Origin: Armigeres subalbatus
Lineage: Eukaryota > Arthropoda > Insecta > Diptera > Culicidae
Length of the DNA: 64,000 bases
Reading direction: 5' to 3'
Assembly (NCBI RefSeq): GCF_024139115.2
Contig: NC_085141.1
Coordinates: 219,827,783-219,891,782, forward strand
The notes under the pieces were generated by a model, which saw only the letters and a program-made list of their open reading frames with translations, made no database searches and had not been told where the DNA came from. Numbering within the stretch: the first letter of the stretch is position 1; each line of letters begins with the position of its first letter. The position numbers and the translations under genes are program-made. Of this stretch, positions 12,001 to 24,000 are shown piece by piece.

Positions 12001-15000
12001 CGGTAATGGACGGTGCATCAATAAGAGCTGGCTTTGCGATGGAGAAGACGACTGTCGCGATGGAACGGATGAGGCTAGTTGCAATAAGAACAGTACCACA
12101 ATCGTTGAATGTAAAGCAGACGAGTTCCGTTGCAACGGGACGAATACGTGCATCCCGAAACAGTGGCGCTGCGATACGGAACAGGATTGCAATGACGGTT
12201 CGGATGAAATAAACTGCAGTAAGAAAGAGTGTGAACCATGGATGTTTATGTGCACAGGTGACTCGAGGTGCATTTATAAGACATGGCAGTGTGATGGGGA
12301 GAAAGATTGCAAGGATGGAAGTGACGAGAAAAATTGTAGCTTATCTACTGAAGTGCCAAAGAAGCCTGGAATAAATTTCCTCCCGGGAGATTCATGCCAT
12401 GATTGGATGTTTAAATGTGCCAATGACAAATGTGTGCCATACTGGTGGAAATGCGATGGAGTGAATGACTGCGGGGACGAGTCCGATGAAACGGGATGTA
12501 ATTCGACTCAAACTATGACGACCACTACGGTGAAACCTATTCCAACCAGAAAGAAGGAACGAAATTGTGGATTGCATGAATTCCGCTGTGATTCCGGAGT
12601 GTGCATTTCAAAGAGATTCGTATGCGATGGTTACGAGGACTGCAGTCGAGGGGAAGACGAGGATAACTGTCCAACACAGAAACAATGCAGCAACAAACAT
12701 TTCAGATGTCGTAGTGATGGCATGTGTCTACCGATGGATATGTACTGCAATAATGTGGTGGATTGTGCAGATGGAAGCGACGAGGATTGCAAGTTTAAAC
12801 CAAGCACGTAAGTGTTACAAGTGTAAAGCGAAAGGGATGTGCATTCTAGCTATGGACTTTTTTCAGATCTACAACCTCCGCGAACAATTGCACAAACAAC
12901 CCCGGTGTATTTGCATGCGACAACACGTGTTTTGCGTTGATGGTGTTGTGTGATGGAAAACCCGATTGCTATGATGGAACGGACGAGGAAAATTGCGAAA
13001 AGATGAAGATCAAACACTATCAGGTAGGCACTGGTTTTGTTCCCTCATAATCGACCCTTAACAACTTTTCACTTGACTCTTCACATGTTGTATATCTCGC
13101 GCTTAGTTTCATAGGGGCGTAACTGTATTGATCGATTTATCTTCGTCGATGTTTTCTTTTTATTATTGTACCGAATTATGCTAGTTTGTCGATGATTTAA
13201 TAGTTTGGTGTGATAAACGATGATTGTATCTTGCACCAGAATCAATAATCACGGTTAAGCTTTTGAAACAATTGAGTTAATAACAAAATATAAAATCGGT
13301 TAAGAGAATTACGCCCCTATGAAACTAAGCGCGAGATATGTTTATGCCACTTTCGTCTAACATCATTTGGCCTAATGGTAATCAAAATATTAACATTGAA
13401 AAGAATGATTCCTATCAGCAGATGAAGGCACTAATGCGGCGGGTGGTACCCCGTTTAACATAATGGTCATTTGGCATAATTTGTATACGGTGTCAAATTA
13501 AAGGCCTAATGGTATTCAAAATATTACCATTTTTAAGAAAGATTCCTGTCAGCAGATAAAGGCACTAATGCGGCGGGGTACCCCGTTTAGCATAATGGTC
13601 GTTTGGCATAATTTGTATACGGTGTCAAATTAAAGGCCATGTGGCATAAAGGCCATTTGACATAATTTACATACGGTTCCAAATTGATTTCCGTTTGGCT
13701 TAATTCAGATGCAATACCAAATTAAAAGTCGATTATCTAATCTTGAAAACACTTAAACCTTTTTACGTTAAGGTTATTGATTAAACGAAAAGCAGAAAGT
13801 TGAAGAACTGCCAGCAGATGCAAGAAAAAAGAGTAAATTACAGGAAAATGAATAAATTATCATGGCTTTCATCTAATGGTCGTTTCGAAAAATCCATTGA
13901 AATAAACAAACAACTGTTCGCGTTTCAAAGAAGGGTAAATTATAGGAAGTTAAAACGATAAGGTGGTGAAGTGAACAGGGAGAAATACGTCTTCAGCAAG
14001 ATAATATATTCACAATTTTGCGGTGTACGCGTAAGCCTGGTTTTAGGCGAATTGCGTTATTTTTTCTTTAACTGCTCGTATTTGCCCGTTATAAGGCAAA
14101 ACGAAATGTTTTGCCTCCATGAAATGGAATACTGTGCAATGGTAATGATCGCGATAAATAGACTACGATCGCGAAGAAATGGATTACCGCGGAATGTTGT
14201 ACCGCAAATTGTCGTACAATCTTTAAAGTTTTTAAGTCTATTTAAGTCAACTGATGTTAATTATGCCAAATGACCAATAATTGAACAACTTGTATGAATT
14301 ATACCAAATGGCCATTATGCTAAACGGCCCTCAATTTGACACCACATTATTATTCTTCTTCTTCGTTCTGTCTGCCCAACTATAAAAACCGGAGCAGAGG
14401 GATGGCACAGCTGTATCAGCTATAACGCCAACGATGTTTATTTACAGTTAGGCTGTTACAAATATTTAATTAAAATTATGTCCTACTGCTCTCCGAAAGG
14501 TCAAGGGGGGGGGGAGGATAATAATAAAAAAAATATTAAAATTGAAAAAAAAAATAAAAAAACTCCTCGGATTTGTTAAAGATTGTTTTGAAAATCCTTA
14601 AATTTTCCCAATTTTTTTTTGTTGCCCTCTCAAAATATTATTTTTGGCCAAAAAAAATCCGAGGGGGAGGGAGACATAATTTGTTTCAAATATTTGTATC
14701 GGCCTTATTTGACTTTCAGCACTGCTCGTAGCGCACTGTGCGTATTTATATTCGTTGATTTTTTTTTGTTCGGTTTGTTATCACTAGATTTTGCTGTTGA
14801 TTTCTTTAAAAAATATAATTTCACAGATGGGTCATTCCGCGCCAAGTGACCGAGAAAAAGTGAAAACTTGCAGGTGAATACTATGAATACCAACCAAAAT
14901 CATCTGTTTGTTTGTTTACTGTTGCATCGTTTTGCGTTTTTCTCCTGCTGTTAATTGCAAATTAGTACGTGTAAAACTGGTCTGAAAGTGGCGTTCTTTG

Positions 15001-18000
15001 GCTTTATCGCAAACGGTTACGTGGTGCATACTATTGCAGTGAAGAATCACGCGTAGTGAATTCGGAAATTGAGAAAATTCATCAACAAACGACGGACGAG
15101 TTAAGTGATTTGCATTAACATATACTGTGATCACGGTACAAGTGATCCGAAGTCGACTCGATTGTGCGAATTGTTTACTCTCGATCACAGTAGTTTCTGT
15201 ATGTACGGTTGTCTGGAGTGCGAAAGTTCAAGCGCAACATACGATAGGTCCGCATCCTCGAACATAATGTCTCTAGTCTGCAGTTCCTGTGTAAATGAGA
15301 TCGGTGACATTCAAGTTGAGTGCCAAGGCTTCTGTAAGGCCATTTTCATCCCCGTTGTTGTGGTATTGCTGCGGACGCGTTTGAGGAAGTTATAAAAACA
15401 AGCAAATTTTCTAGATGTGCTATTCGTGTACTAAACTGATGGATGACTTGCGCTTCCGAAATACGACACGTGCGGCTTATGAGGTCGGACAAGTGCATGC
15501 GCTGAATTCTCATAGCGATATTATGCAAAACCTGAAGTTAGAGATTATGGACGAACTGAAAACCGAGATAAAGACGAACTTTGCCAAGCTGATAAACTCT
15601 AGCTCATTTACTCCGAAGTGTTCGAAGCCCACCGACATCCATCCTAGGTTTACCAAGGGCAGGAGGCTTTTAGCACGATCGGTAACGCAGAACCTATCCC
15701 ACAGCCCCCGCTACAAGTTGGAACTGGAAGCACTCCTTCTCCGTCAATGGGGATAGCTACTATTCCGCCTACTCAACCAAAGTTTTGGCTGTATTTATCC
15801 CGTATCGCGAGAGATGTGTCCACAGATCAAGTTCGCGCTCTCGCCATGAAACGCCTCGCTTCAGATGATATTCAAGTGATTCGACTGGTCGCTAAAGGAA
15901 GGGATATAAATACTTTGTCATTTGTCTCGTTCAAAGTCGGTATGAACCTGGACCTGAAGTCCAAGGCTCTATCGACTTCTACGTGGCCGAGAGGAGTAGT
16001 TTATCGGGAGTTCACCGACAACAGATCGGGAGCAAATTTTTGGCGACCAGGACCTGCTGCAGTATCCGACGATCCATTGAGCACATCAATGGACGAAGTT
16101 ATATTGATGGAATAAGTGATACGATAGATGACGTCAGCTCTGCTCCGGGACGCACACTTGCCTCTGCCCTTAAGGAAGTCCCTATCCCTCTCATCGTAGT
16201 CGCGCCTTTCCCGCCAGCGGCCAGCAGTCGTCCCGGCCCTACGCTTGAGATGGGAGACGGGATCTTCCGAACTCCTTCTACAGCTAAATTCCAGCCTTTG
16301 CATTCAGTCATCAAGATACTACAACACGATGTACGCCATAAGCAACCGCCAGGACGCCATACAGCCGTCAGCCCTGAGGAAGACCTCTATCCGCTCGTTG
16401 CAGTTGCGCCATTCCTGCCAACGATCAACAGCCGTCCTGGCCCTGCGACTGAGTTTGGAGACGGGGTCTTCCGAGATTCAATAATCGGCAAGTATGATCA
16501 ACGAACCAACATTGCCTCGCCTGAAAGTATTTCGGTTTTCAGCTCGACCACTTGTTCACAACTGCGACCAAACAATAACGCTAGTTCCACAAGCCTCCCA
16601 TACCATAATGTCTCCAGCCGTCTCCCGGGACGCAACACTTCCGCTTGCCTCAAGGAAGGCCCCGAACCACTCATCGCAGTCGAGCCCTTCCCGCCAGCGC
16701 CCAACAGTCGTCCCGGTCCTGCGAATGAGGTCGGAGAAGGGGTCTTCCGAATTCCTGTTACCGGCAAGTGCAATCAACAAAGGTCTATTTCATCGTCTAA
16801 AAGTGTCTCGGCTTTCAGCACATCGAACCCTCAACTAACACCGCTGCAAAGTATACATCCGTCGTGTCCTGTTTCTATCAATGAACTCCACTCAGAACCA
16901 TGTCAAGCGCCTGTTGCTCATCGATTCAGCCACCCACTGGGACGCACAACTGCTGCCTGCATTGAGGAAGCTCCCTATCCACTCAACACAGTCGAGCTAT
17001 TGCTGCCAGCGACCAACAGCCGTCCCGGTCCTGTGTTTGAGACTGGAAACGGAGCTTCCGATCTCCATCTGTCGGCAAGTATGGTTACCCAGTAAACCTT
17101 CCAGCATCTGATAGTGCTTCGCTTTCCAGTGCATCTGTCGTCCTGCCAACATCATCCGTCATCACAATCTACTATCAGAACGTTGGCGGAATGAACGGGC
17201 TTCTGGACGACTATCACTTAGCCGTTATCGATCTATGTTACGATATAATCGTTCTGACTGAGACCTGGCTGGATTCTAGAACCATCTCAAGTTATGTTTT
17301 TGGGCATGGTTACCAAATATTTCGCTGCGACCGCAATTTGAACAACAGTAGGAAATCCACAGGAGGAGGCGTTATTATCGCTGTAAGCTCCAGACTAAAA
17401 GTGACTGCTATTGAGGACAATACCTGGAAGGCCGTGGAGCAAGTCTGGGTCGCTATTCAACTCGTCGATCGTCGATTGTTTATCTGCGCACTTTACATTC
17501 CTCCAGACCGGACGCGTGATTTGGAGTTTATCGACACACACTGTCAGTCTCTCTCATTTGTGTCGAACGATGCCGCTCCGTGCGACGAATTGATGATACT
17601 TGGTGACTTCAACTTCGCGGGAATCGCATGGAAACGAATTCACAGCGGTTTTACGGCTTCGACCTTGAAAGATCATCTTTTCACGTTGGTGCCACGAAGC
17701 TTTTGGATAATTATAGTAGGTATGGCTACCTTATCTCAAATCAATGGAATTGTGAACGAGAACGGTCGTTCGCTTGATCTCTGTTTTACTAGCGCTCGCG
17801 AAACCGCTCCAGTTATCTCCAAGGCACCGGTCCCTTTGGTTAAATTTGTCGCTCATCACCCAGCTCTCGTAATTACCGTCGAGGAAACCGCTGGCCGTGA
17901 TTTTTCTAGCACTGTGGCTGCAGTGACCTACGATTTTCGAAGGGCCGACTATCGCAGTGTTGTCGAAGTTCTTTCAGAGCTGGATTGGGATCGAATTTTG

Positions 18001-21000
18001 GATCCGATCGATGTCAACACAGCTGCACAAACTTTCTCTCATGTCTTGGCATACATCATCGATAGGCATGTCCCGAAAAGAATTGTCCAGTCTGACAGTC
18101 GCACTCCGTGGATGACTAACGAACTTCGCTCGTTAAGAAGGAATAAAAAGGCTGCTCTAAAAAGGTTTACTAAATTCCGCTCACTTTCTTTGAAACGATA
18201 CTATGTCAGCATAAATTATCAGTACAAGCGCTTAAGTCGGTTCCTTTTCCGACGCCCAAACAACGCCTAAAAACTCACCCGAAATCTTTCTGGAATTACA
18301 TAAATGAACAGCGCAAGGAAAGCGGATTGCCTTCATCCGTGTTGCTCAATGACGAAACTGCTGACACGCAACAGGACATTTGCAACCTTTTTTCGGCTAA
18401 ATTTTCCAGTGTGTTCGAAGAAGAGCTACTGTCCGCCGACTCCATCAACTCCGCAGCCGAGAACGTCCGCTTGGCAAACCAACAGCTGGTTAGCATTGAC
18501 GTGAGTGCTGAACTTATTACTAAAGCCGCATCTCAACTCAAGGGTTCATATAAGCCCGGTCCTGATGGGGTGCCATCCTGTTTTATTAAAAGAAGTATCG
18601 AATGGCTACTGGCTCCAGTTCAAAAGATTTTTCAGCTTTCAATCTCCAGCGGAGTATTCCCTTCCTGTTGGAAAATAGCCGAAATGTTCCCTGTATATAA
18701 AAAGGGTAACAAGCGCGATGTTAATAACTACAGGGGAATTACATCGTTATGCGCCGTATCGAAGCTATTTGAACTTGTTATCATTGATTACGTCAGTGCA
18801 CACTGCAAGCAACACATCAACACAGACCAGCATGGCTTTGTAACCGGGCGCTCCACAACTAACCTCGTACATCACGGAAAGTATGAACACTCGGGCCCAA
18901 ACGGATATGATCTACACAGACCATTCTGCTGCGTTCGATAAGCTGAATCATGACATCGCGATCGCAAAACTGGACCGATTAGGTATCGGTGGGGATCTTT
19001 TGAAATGGTTTCGGTCGTATCTTACTGACCGCCAATTAACGGTCGCATTAGGCGACAACCGATCAACGTACTTTCGTGCAACGTCGGGTATACCACAAGG
19101 CAGTCATTTAGGACCGCTGATTTTTATCATGTACTTCAATGATGTCCATCACGCTGTTAAGGGTCCACGATTATCATTTGCCGATGATCTCAAGATATTC
19201 CTACGTATCTGCCCGGTTACTGATTGCCATACTCTCCAAGGTCAAATCAATGCTTTCGCTGATTGGTGCACTACGAACCGGATGGTTGTTAATCCGACAA
19301 AATGTTCCGTTATCACATTTTCACGCAAAAAGAGCCGATTATCTTCAATTACCATTTGCTGGGAACTACACTCGAACGAGTGAATCACGTGAAGGATTTG
19401 GGTGTGGTTTTAGACTCAAAACTGACATTTTCACACCACCTTTCATACGTTGTCGACAAAGCGTCTAGAACCCTGGGCTTTGTCATGAAAACGGCGAAAA
19501 ATTTTACGAACGTCTATTGTCTGAAATCGCTGTACTGTTCTTTGGTGCGCTCTACACTAGAGTATTGTTCGTCAGTATGGAGCCCGTATTGCAACAACGG
19601 CGTAGAACGTATTGATTCTATTCAACGGCGTTTCCTGCGGTTTTCGCTTCGAAGACTAAACTGGAGAGACCCGCTGCATCTTCCTAGTTACGAAGAGCGC
19701 GTATACTGCGTATCCGCCGGGATGTGGGCAGAGCCCTATGTGTAGCTGATGTACTTCAAGGAAGAATAGATTGCGAAAGAATTTTACAACAAGTGAACAT
19801 GAACGTTCAACCAAGACCGCTACGGAACAATTCGATGCTGAGGCTCCCCTTTCGTCGCACTAACTACGGTGCAGAAACTGCAATCTACGGCCTCCAGAGA
19901 ACGTTTAATAGAGTTTCTTCCATGTTCGACTTCAACTTGACGCGGAATGTTCTTCGTCGTAGATTTTCTGAATTTTTTCGTTGATTGTATGTGATAAGGC
20001 TGCATTTTATTTGTTTTAATTTTTTTATCTTGACAATGCTACTATGTTATATTTTTTTGACTATGTGCGATTTTTAGTATTAATTAGTATTTACATACAT
20101 CATTAGGGCTAATTGTAGTCTGTTGATGAAATCACACAATAAATAAATAAATAAACAAAATAGGTGTATCTACTTACTTTGGGCCTACATTTCGAAAAAG
20201 CATTTGATCCGACCGTTTGAGCCGCATCTCCGGCCAAACACTCCTCCCTGTTTTGAAGATTTTTAAAAACATGCCATTTTCAATAATCAATAAAGCTAGA
20301 AAAAACGTTAGTACCAGTTTTCCGCTTGAAATTTTGTGTAGATTTTACAAAAAATATTTCAGATGCAAAGCAGTGTTGCCAACTACATTTTTTTTTTCTA
20401 AAAAAATAAAAAATAGCATTTTTTCAAAATACAATTTTCAAAATATAATTTTTTTTGATTTCTCAGCGAATTTGAGTTTATCAGGCAATTTCCTGTCAGG
20501 AACACTTATCGTTACAAAGTAAAATGAGCAGTTGCTGAGTTATGACGGTTTTAGTTAGGCATAATCGAAGGTTTTCATTCAGCATATCGTTCAATTCGTT
20601 CTGTAAAGGTAAACAACTATGATAATGTAGTTTTTTTTAGTTTTATTCGAATAATTTACAAAAAAAAACATATTTTTGCAGCACATAATGCTTTTGAGGC
20701 CAGTGATGCCAGATTTTTACTGAATATGTTTTAATGGTTTAAAGTTATTTTTGCAATTCTTGTTCATAATACCTGGTTTACAGTTCGTCTTTGATTGATA
20801 AAACGGCCTACTTTTCCATAACAACGAAATGGGTGATTTAATGACCATAAATTTAAAGACCATAAATTTCATTAAAGCACTCATTTGGGTGCTGTAATGG
20901 CCAACATTAGGACAGTAATTACATGACTACATTTTGCTCAATTAGCTCTGCTGGTGGGCTACAAAGGTTCAGTTTCAATAGATCTTTAACCTTCTGTCTG

Positions 21001-24000
21001 TGCTCAAAAAAACTTACGTTGTCTGTGCTCTGGGGTCAAATTGACCCCAAATTGAAATTGCTATAACTTTTTTAATGCTTGGCCAATTTTGGATTTTTGG
21101 GGCTATTTCGAAAGATAATTTAATCATCTTTCAGGTCGTTACAAAAGATTAACTATTGGTGGGCGGGTACATCGCGGGGAGGGGTTTTAGTGAACAAGGG
21201 TATAAAACCAGTGATTTTTCATGATTATTTTACTTATATCCGAAAATCCTACCCATTTTGAACTGCACCTTTTTTAAAAAGGTTATGCAGGAAGGCATGT
21301 GCTCTGGCATGAGGCGTTGATAAGTTTAGAACTCAGCCGCCAGGTGGTGGTATATTTGAATTCATTATTTTGGACTACTTAAGATATTCCGATATATAGA
21401 ATTCTCCTCAGTTTAAATATTCTTATCGCACAAATTCAAAAATTAGAAGACGTACTCATTATATTGAGCACCGCTTTGTAGTGCTAGACATCCTGAACAA
21501 TGTTGCCGAATACAACTTGAGTGTAGGTATGAGGGATCTCAAGCTAAAGCAATATTTCATATATGCAAGAATATTGCAAGTCCGCTAGCGCCGCCTATTT
21601 GTAAATTTCCTAATTATTCGTCATTATGTAAATTAATTATTCGTCACATGACAGTCCATTCCCACCAGACGAACTTTATTAAAGACGTCATCTTAACAAA
21701 TTTCAAATTTGTGCGATAAGAATATTTACAATGAGGAAAATTCCATATATCGGAATTACTTGAGTAGTCTGAAGTAATGAATTCAAATATACCGCCACCT
21801 AGCGACCAAGCTCTAAACTAATCAATGCCTCATATCAAAGCACACGCCTTCCTGCATAACCTTTTTGAAAAGGTGCAGTTCAAAATGGGTAGGATTTTCA
21901 GATATAAGTAAAATAAGCATGAAAAATCACTATTTTGTACCCTTTTACGAAAACCCTCCCGCGATGTACCCGCCCACCTATAGTCAATCTTTGGCAACGA
22001 CCTGAAAGATGATTAAATTATCTTTCGAAACAGCCCAAAAAATCCAAAATTGGCCAAGCATTAAAAAAGTTATAGCATTTCAATTTAAATCAATTTGACC
22101 CCAGAGCACAGACAACGTAAGTTTTTGAAAAAGTACACTGTAGCGCATATTTTCAAGATTTTTGAAGTGAATTTGCACCTAGGAGACAGATCTCGGCGAG
22201 TTTTACCAAACTACCAAAAATTAGGAGAATCGGTTGAAAATTAAAAAAATGGCAGCCACTCAAAGTGGCCTGGGGTCATATTGACCCAAGAGCACAGACA
22301 AAAGGTTAAACGAGGGAAATGCTTTGATTCCATTAACTTCAAGTTTCAAGAGAGATCAAGTTTTGCTCCCGTGAACATCAGTTTGAAGTACTCGTGGATA
22401 ACACATACACATACTGTATGAGTGCCTGCTGCTCCTGCTAAAACGCATTCGGGCGGCCGATGTTCGGCGAATTTGATAAATCCAATTTTGTAAAAAAAAA
22501 AATTCCTTAAAGAGGGCAATATTTCAGTCAGATTCGCTAGAACCAAACGCTTCTGCTTCTGCACCCGTTTTCCTCCTTCACGCACGCTTTTGTACTCTTT
22601 TTTCCCTGAAATTTTTGTACGATTTCTTGTTGGAGGGGATTACCCCTCTTAAGATTGGGGCAGCAAAAAAAAACCTTTTGTGTCAACGCATTTTTTCATG
22701 TTCCTTAATAAGCGTTATGAACACTGAAAATCGTCTGAAGATAATAAAATTTTGATAATTATGTCAGAACATAGATTTATAATCAATAAGGGGTGGCCCA
22801 TAAACCACGCTACATTTTTGAACCCCATCTTCTTTAATTCCTTAGTACAGAGGTTCCCAAACTTTTTGAATATGTTAGGTGGGTCTAGCAGAATCCAATA
22901 TTGTTTGCGACCCACAAGGTGCAAAATGAATTGATTTTTAGAAATTTAATAAAAAGTGAGTTATATCGAGCAAATCATAATAAACTACTTTATATTCCTT
23001 CATTGATTGGATTTGGATTGGTATTATATTGGATTGGATTTAGATTTGGATTGAATTTCAAATGATTTGGACCAGTTTTCTATTGGATTGAATTTGGATA
23101 GGGGTTGGATCAGCTTTGGATTGGATTAGATTTGGATCTGAATTGGATCAGGTTTTGATTGGATTTAGATTGGATTAGATTTAGATTGAATTTGGATCTG
23201 ATTTGAATTGAATTTGTATATGATTGGACTGGATTTTGATTTGCTTTGGTTTGAATTTGGTTTAGATACGGATTGGATTTCGAATGCATTTTTCAATTGA
23301 ATTTATATTGTTTTTGGATTGGACATGGATTTTGACAACCAGCTCAGTTCAGCATTCATATTTTCACCTGTTTTAGATACCTAAAGAAGGCTATTTACTT
23401 CTAAAAATTTGTTGTTCTTCAGTCATTCGTTTATTAGTATTCCAAATTTAATCATTACTTACAAGATTCAAATCTAAAAGCTGGTATACATTTTTAGGAC
23501 AAAAAAGGGACTCAAGTATGAATCAAAAGTTGTCTTTCGCGGCTTATCAATGATTATGACACTGCCCTGGGGGTCGATAAGTGTTTTTGACAGGAAATTG
23601 TCTGATAAACTCAAATCCGCTGAGAAATTAAAAAAAATATACGTATTTAGATAATTTTTGATGTTTAATGATTTGTTGAATTGATTTTTTAGAAAAATAA
23701 TGCAGTTGGCAATACTGCTTTGCATCTGAAATATTTTTTTTTGTAAAATCTTCACAAAATTTCAAGCGGAAAACTGGTACTGACGTTTTTTGTAGCTTTA
23801 TTAGGGGCGGAGATATCGATTATTGAAAATGGCATGATTTTAAAAATCTTCAAAAACAGGGAGGAGTGTTTGGCCGGAGGGGCGGCTCAAACGGTCGGAT
23901 CAAATAGTATTCACTTGGCGCGGAATGACCCAAATAAGATTTACTAAAGCTGCCATATCTCAGCAACGGCGCATTTTACTTTGTATCGATAAGTGTTTCC

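Larger units (their letters stand above)
15100..20155 (+). mobile_element. CR1-like non-LTR retrotransposon copy B, nearly full length
   Basis: A 5-kb element with ORF1 (15267-17095), ORF2 (about 17155-19984) and a 3' UTR ending in (AATA)n at about 20138-20155, the kind of tail used by CR1-like elements. The element lies sense to SORL1 inside its intron. Several frameshifts break both ORFs (near 15350, 15740, 18260, 18880, 19340 and 19700), so this copy is inactive although all catalytic motifs survive. The 5' end is approximate. Copy A (1-6640) and the fragments at 28.4-29.3 and 41.3-41.5 kb belong to related families. Confidence 0.88.

Noticed and set aside
11785..12273. 162-codon minus-strand ORF over the LDLa region
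   Set aside because: Shadow of the SORL1 exon; repeated codon pattern of the LDLa modules keeps the opposite frame open.
14872..20180. Exact target duplication for CR1-like copy B (AGGTGAATACTATG versus AGGTGTATCTACTT)
   Set aside because: Only partly similar and the 5' end is uncertain, so it was not used to set the boundary.
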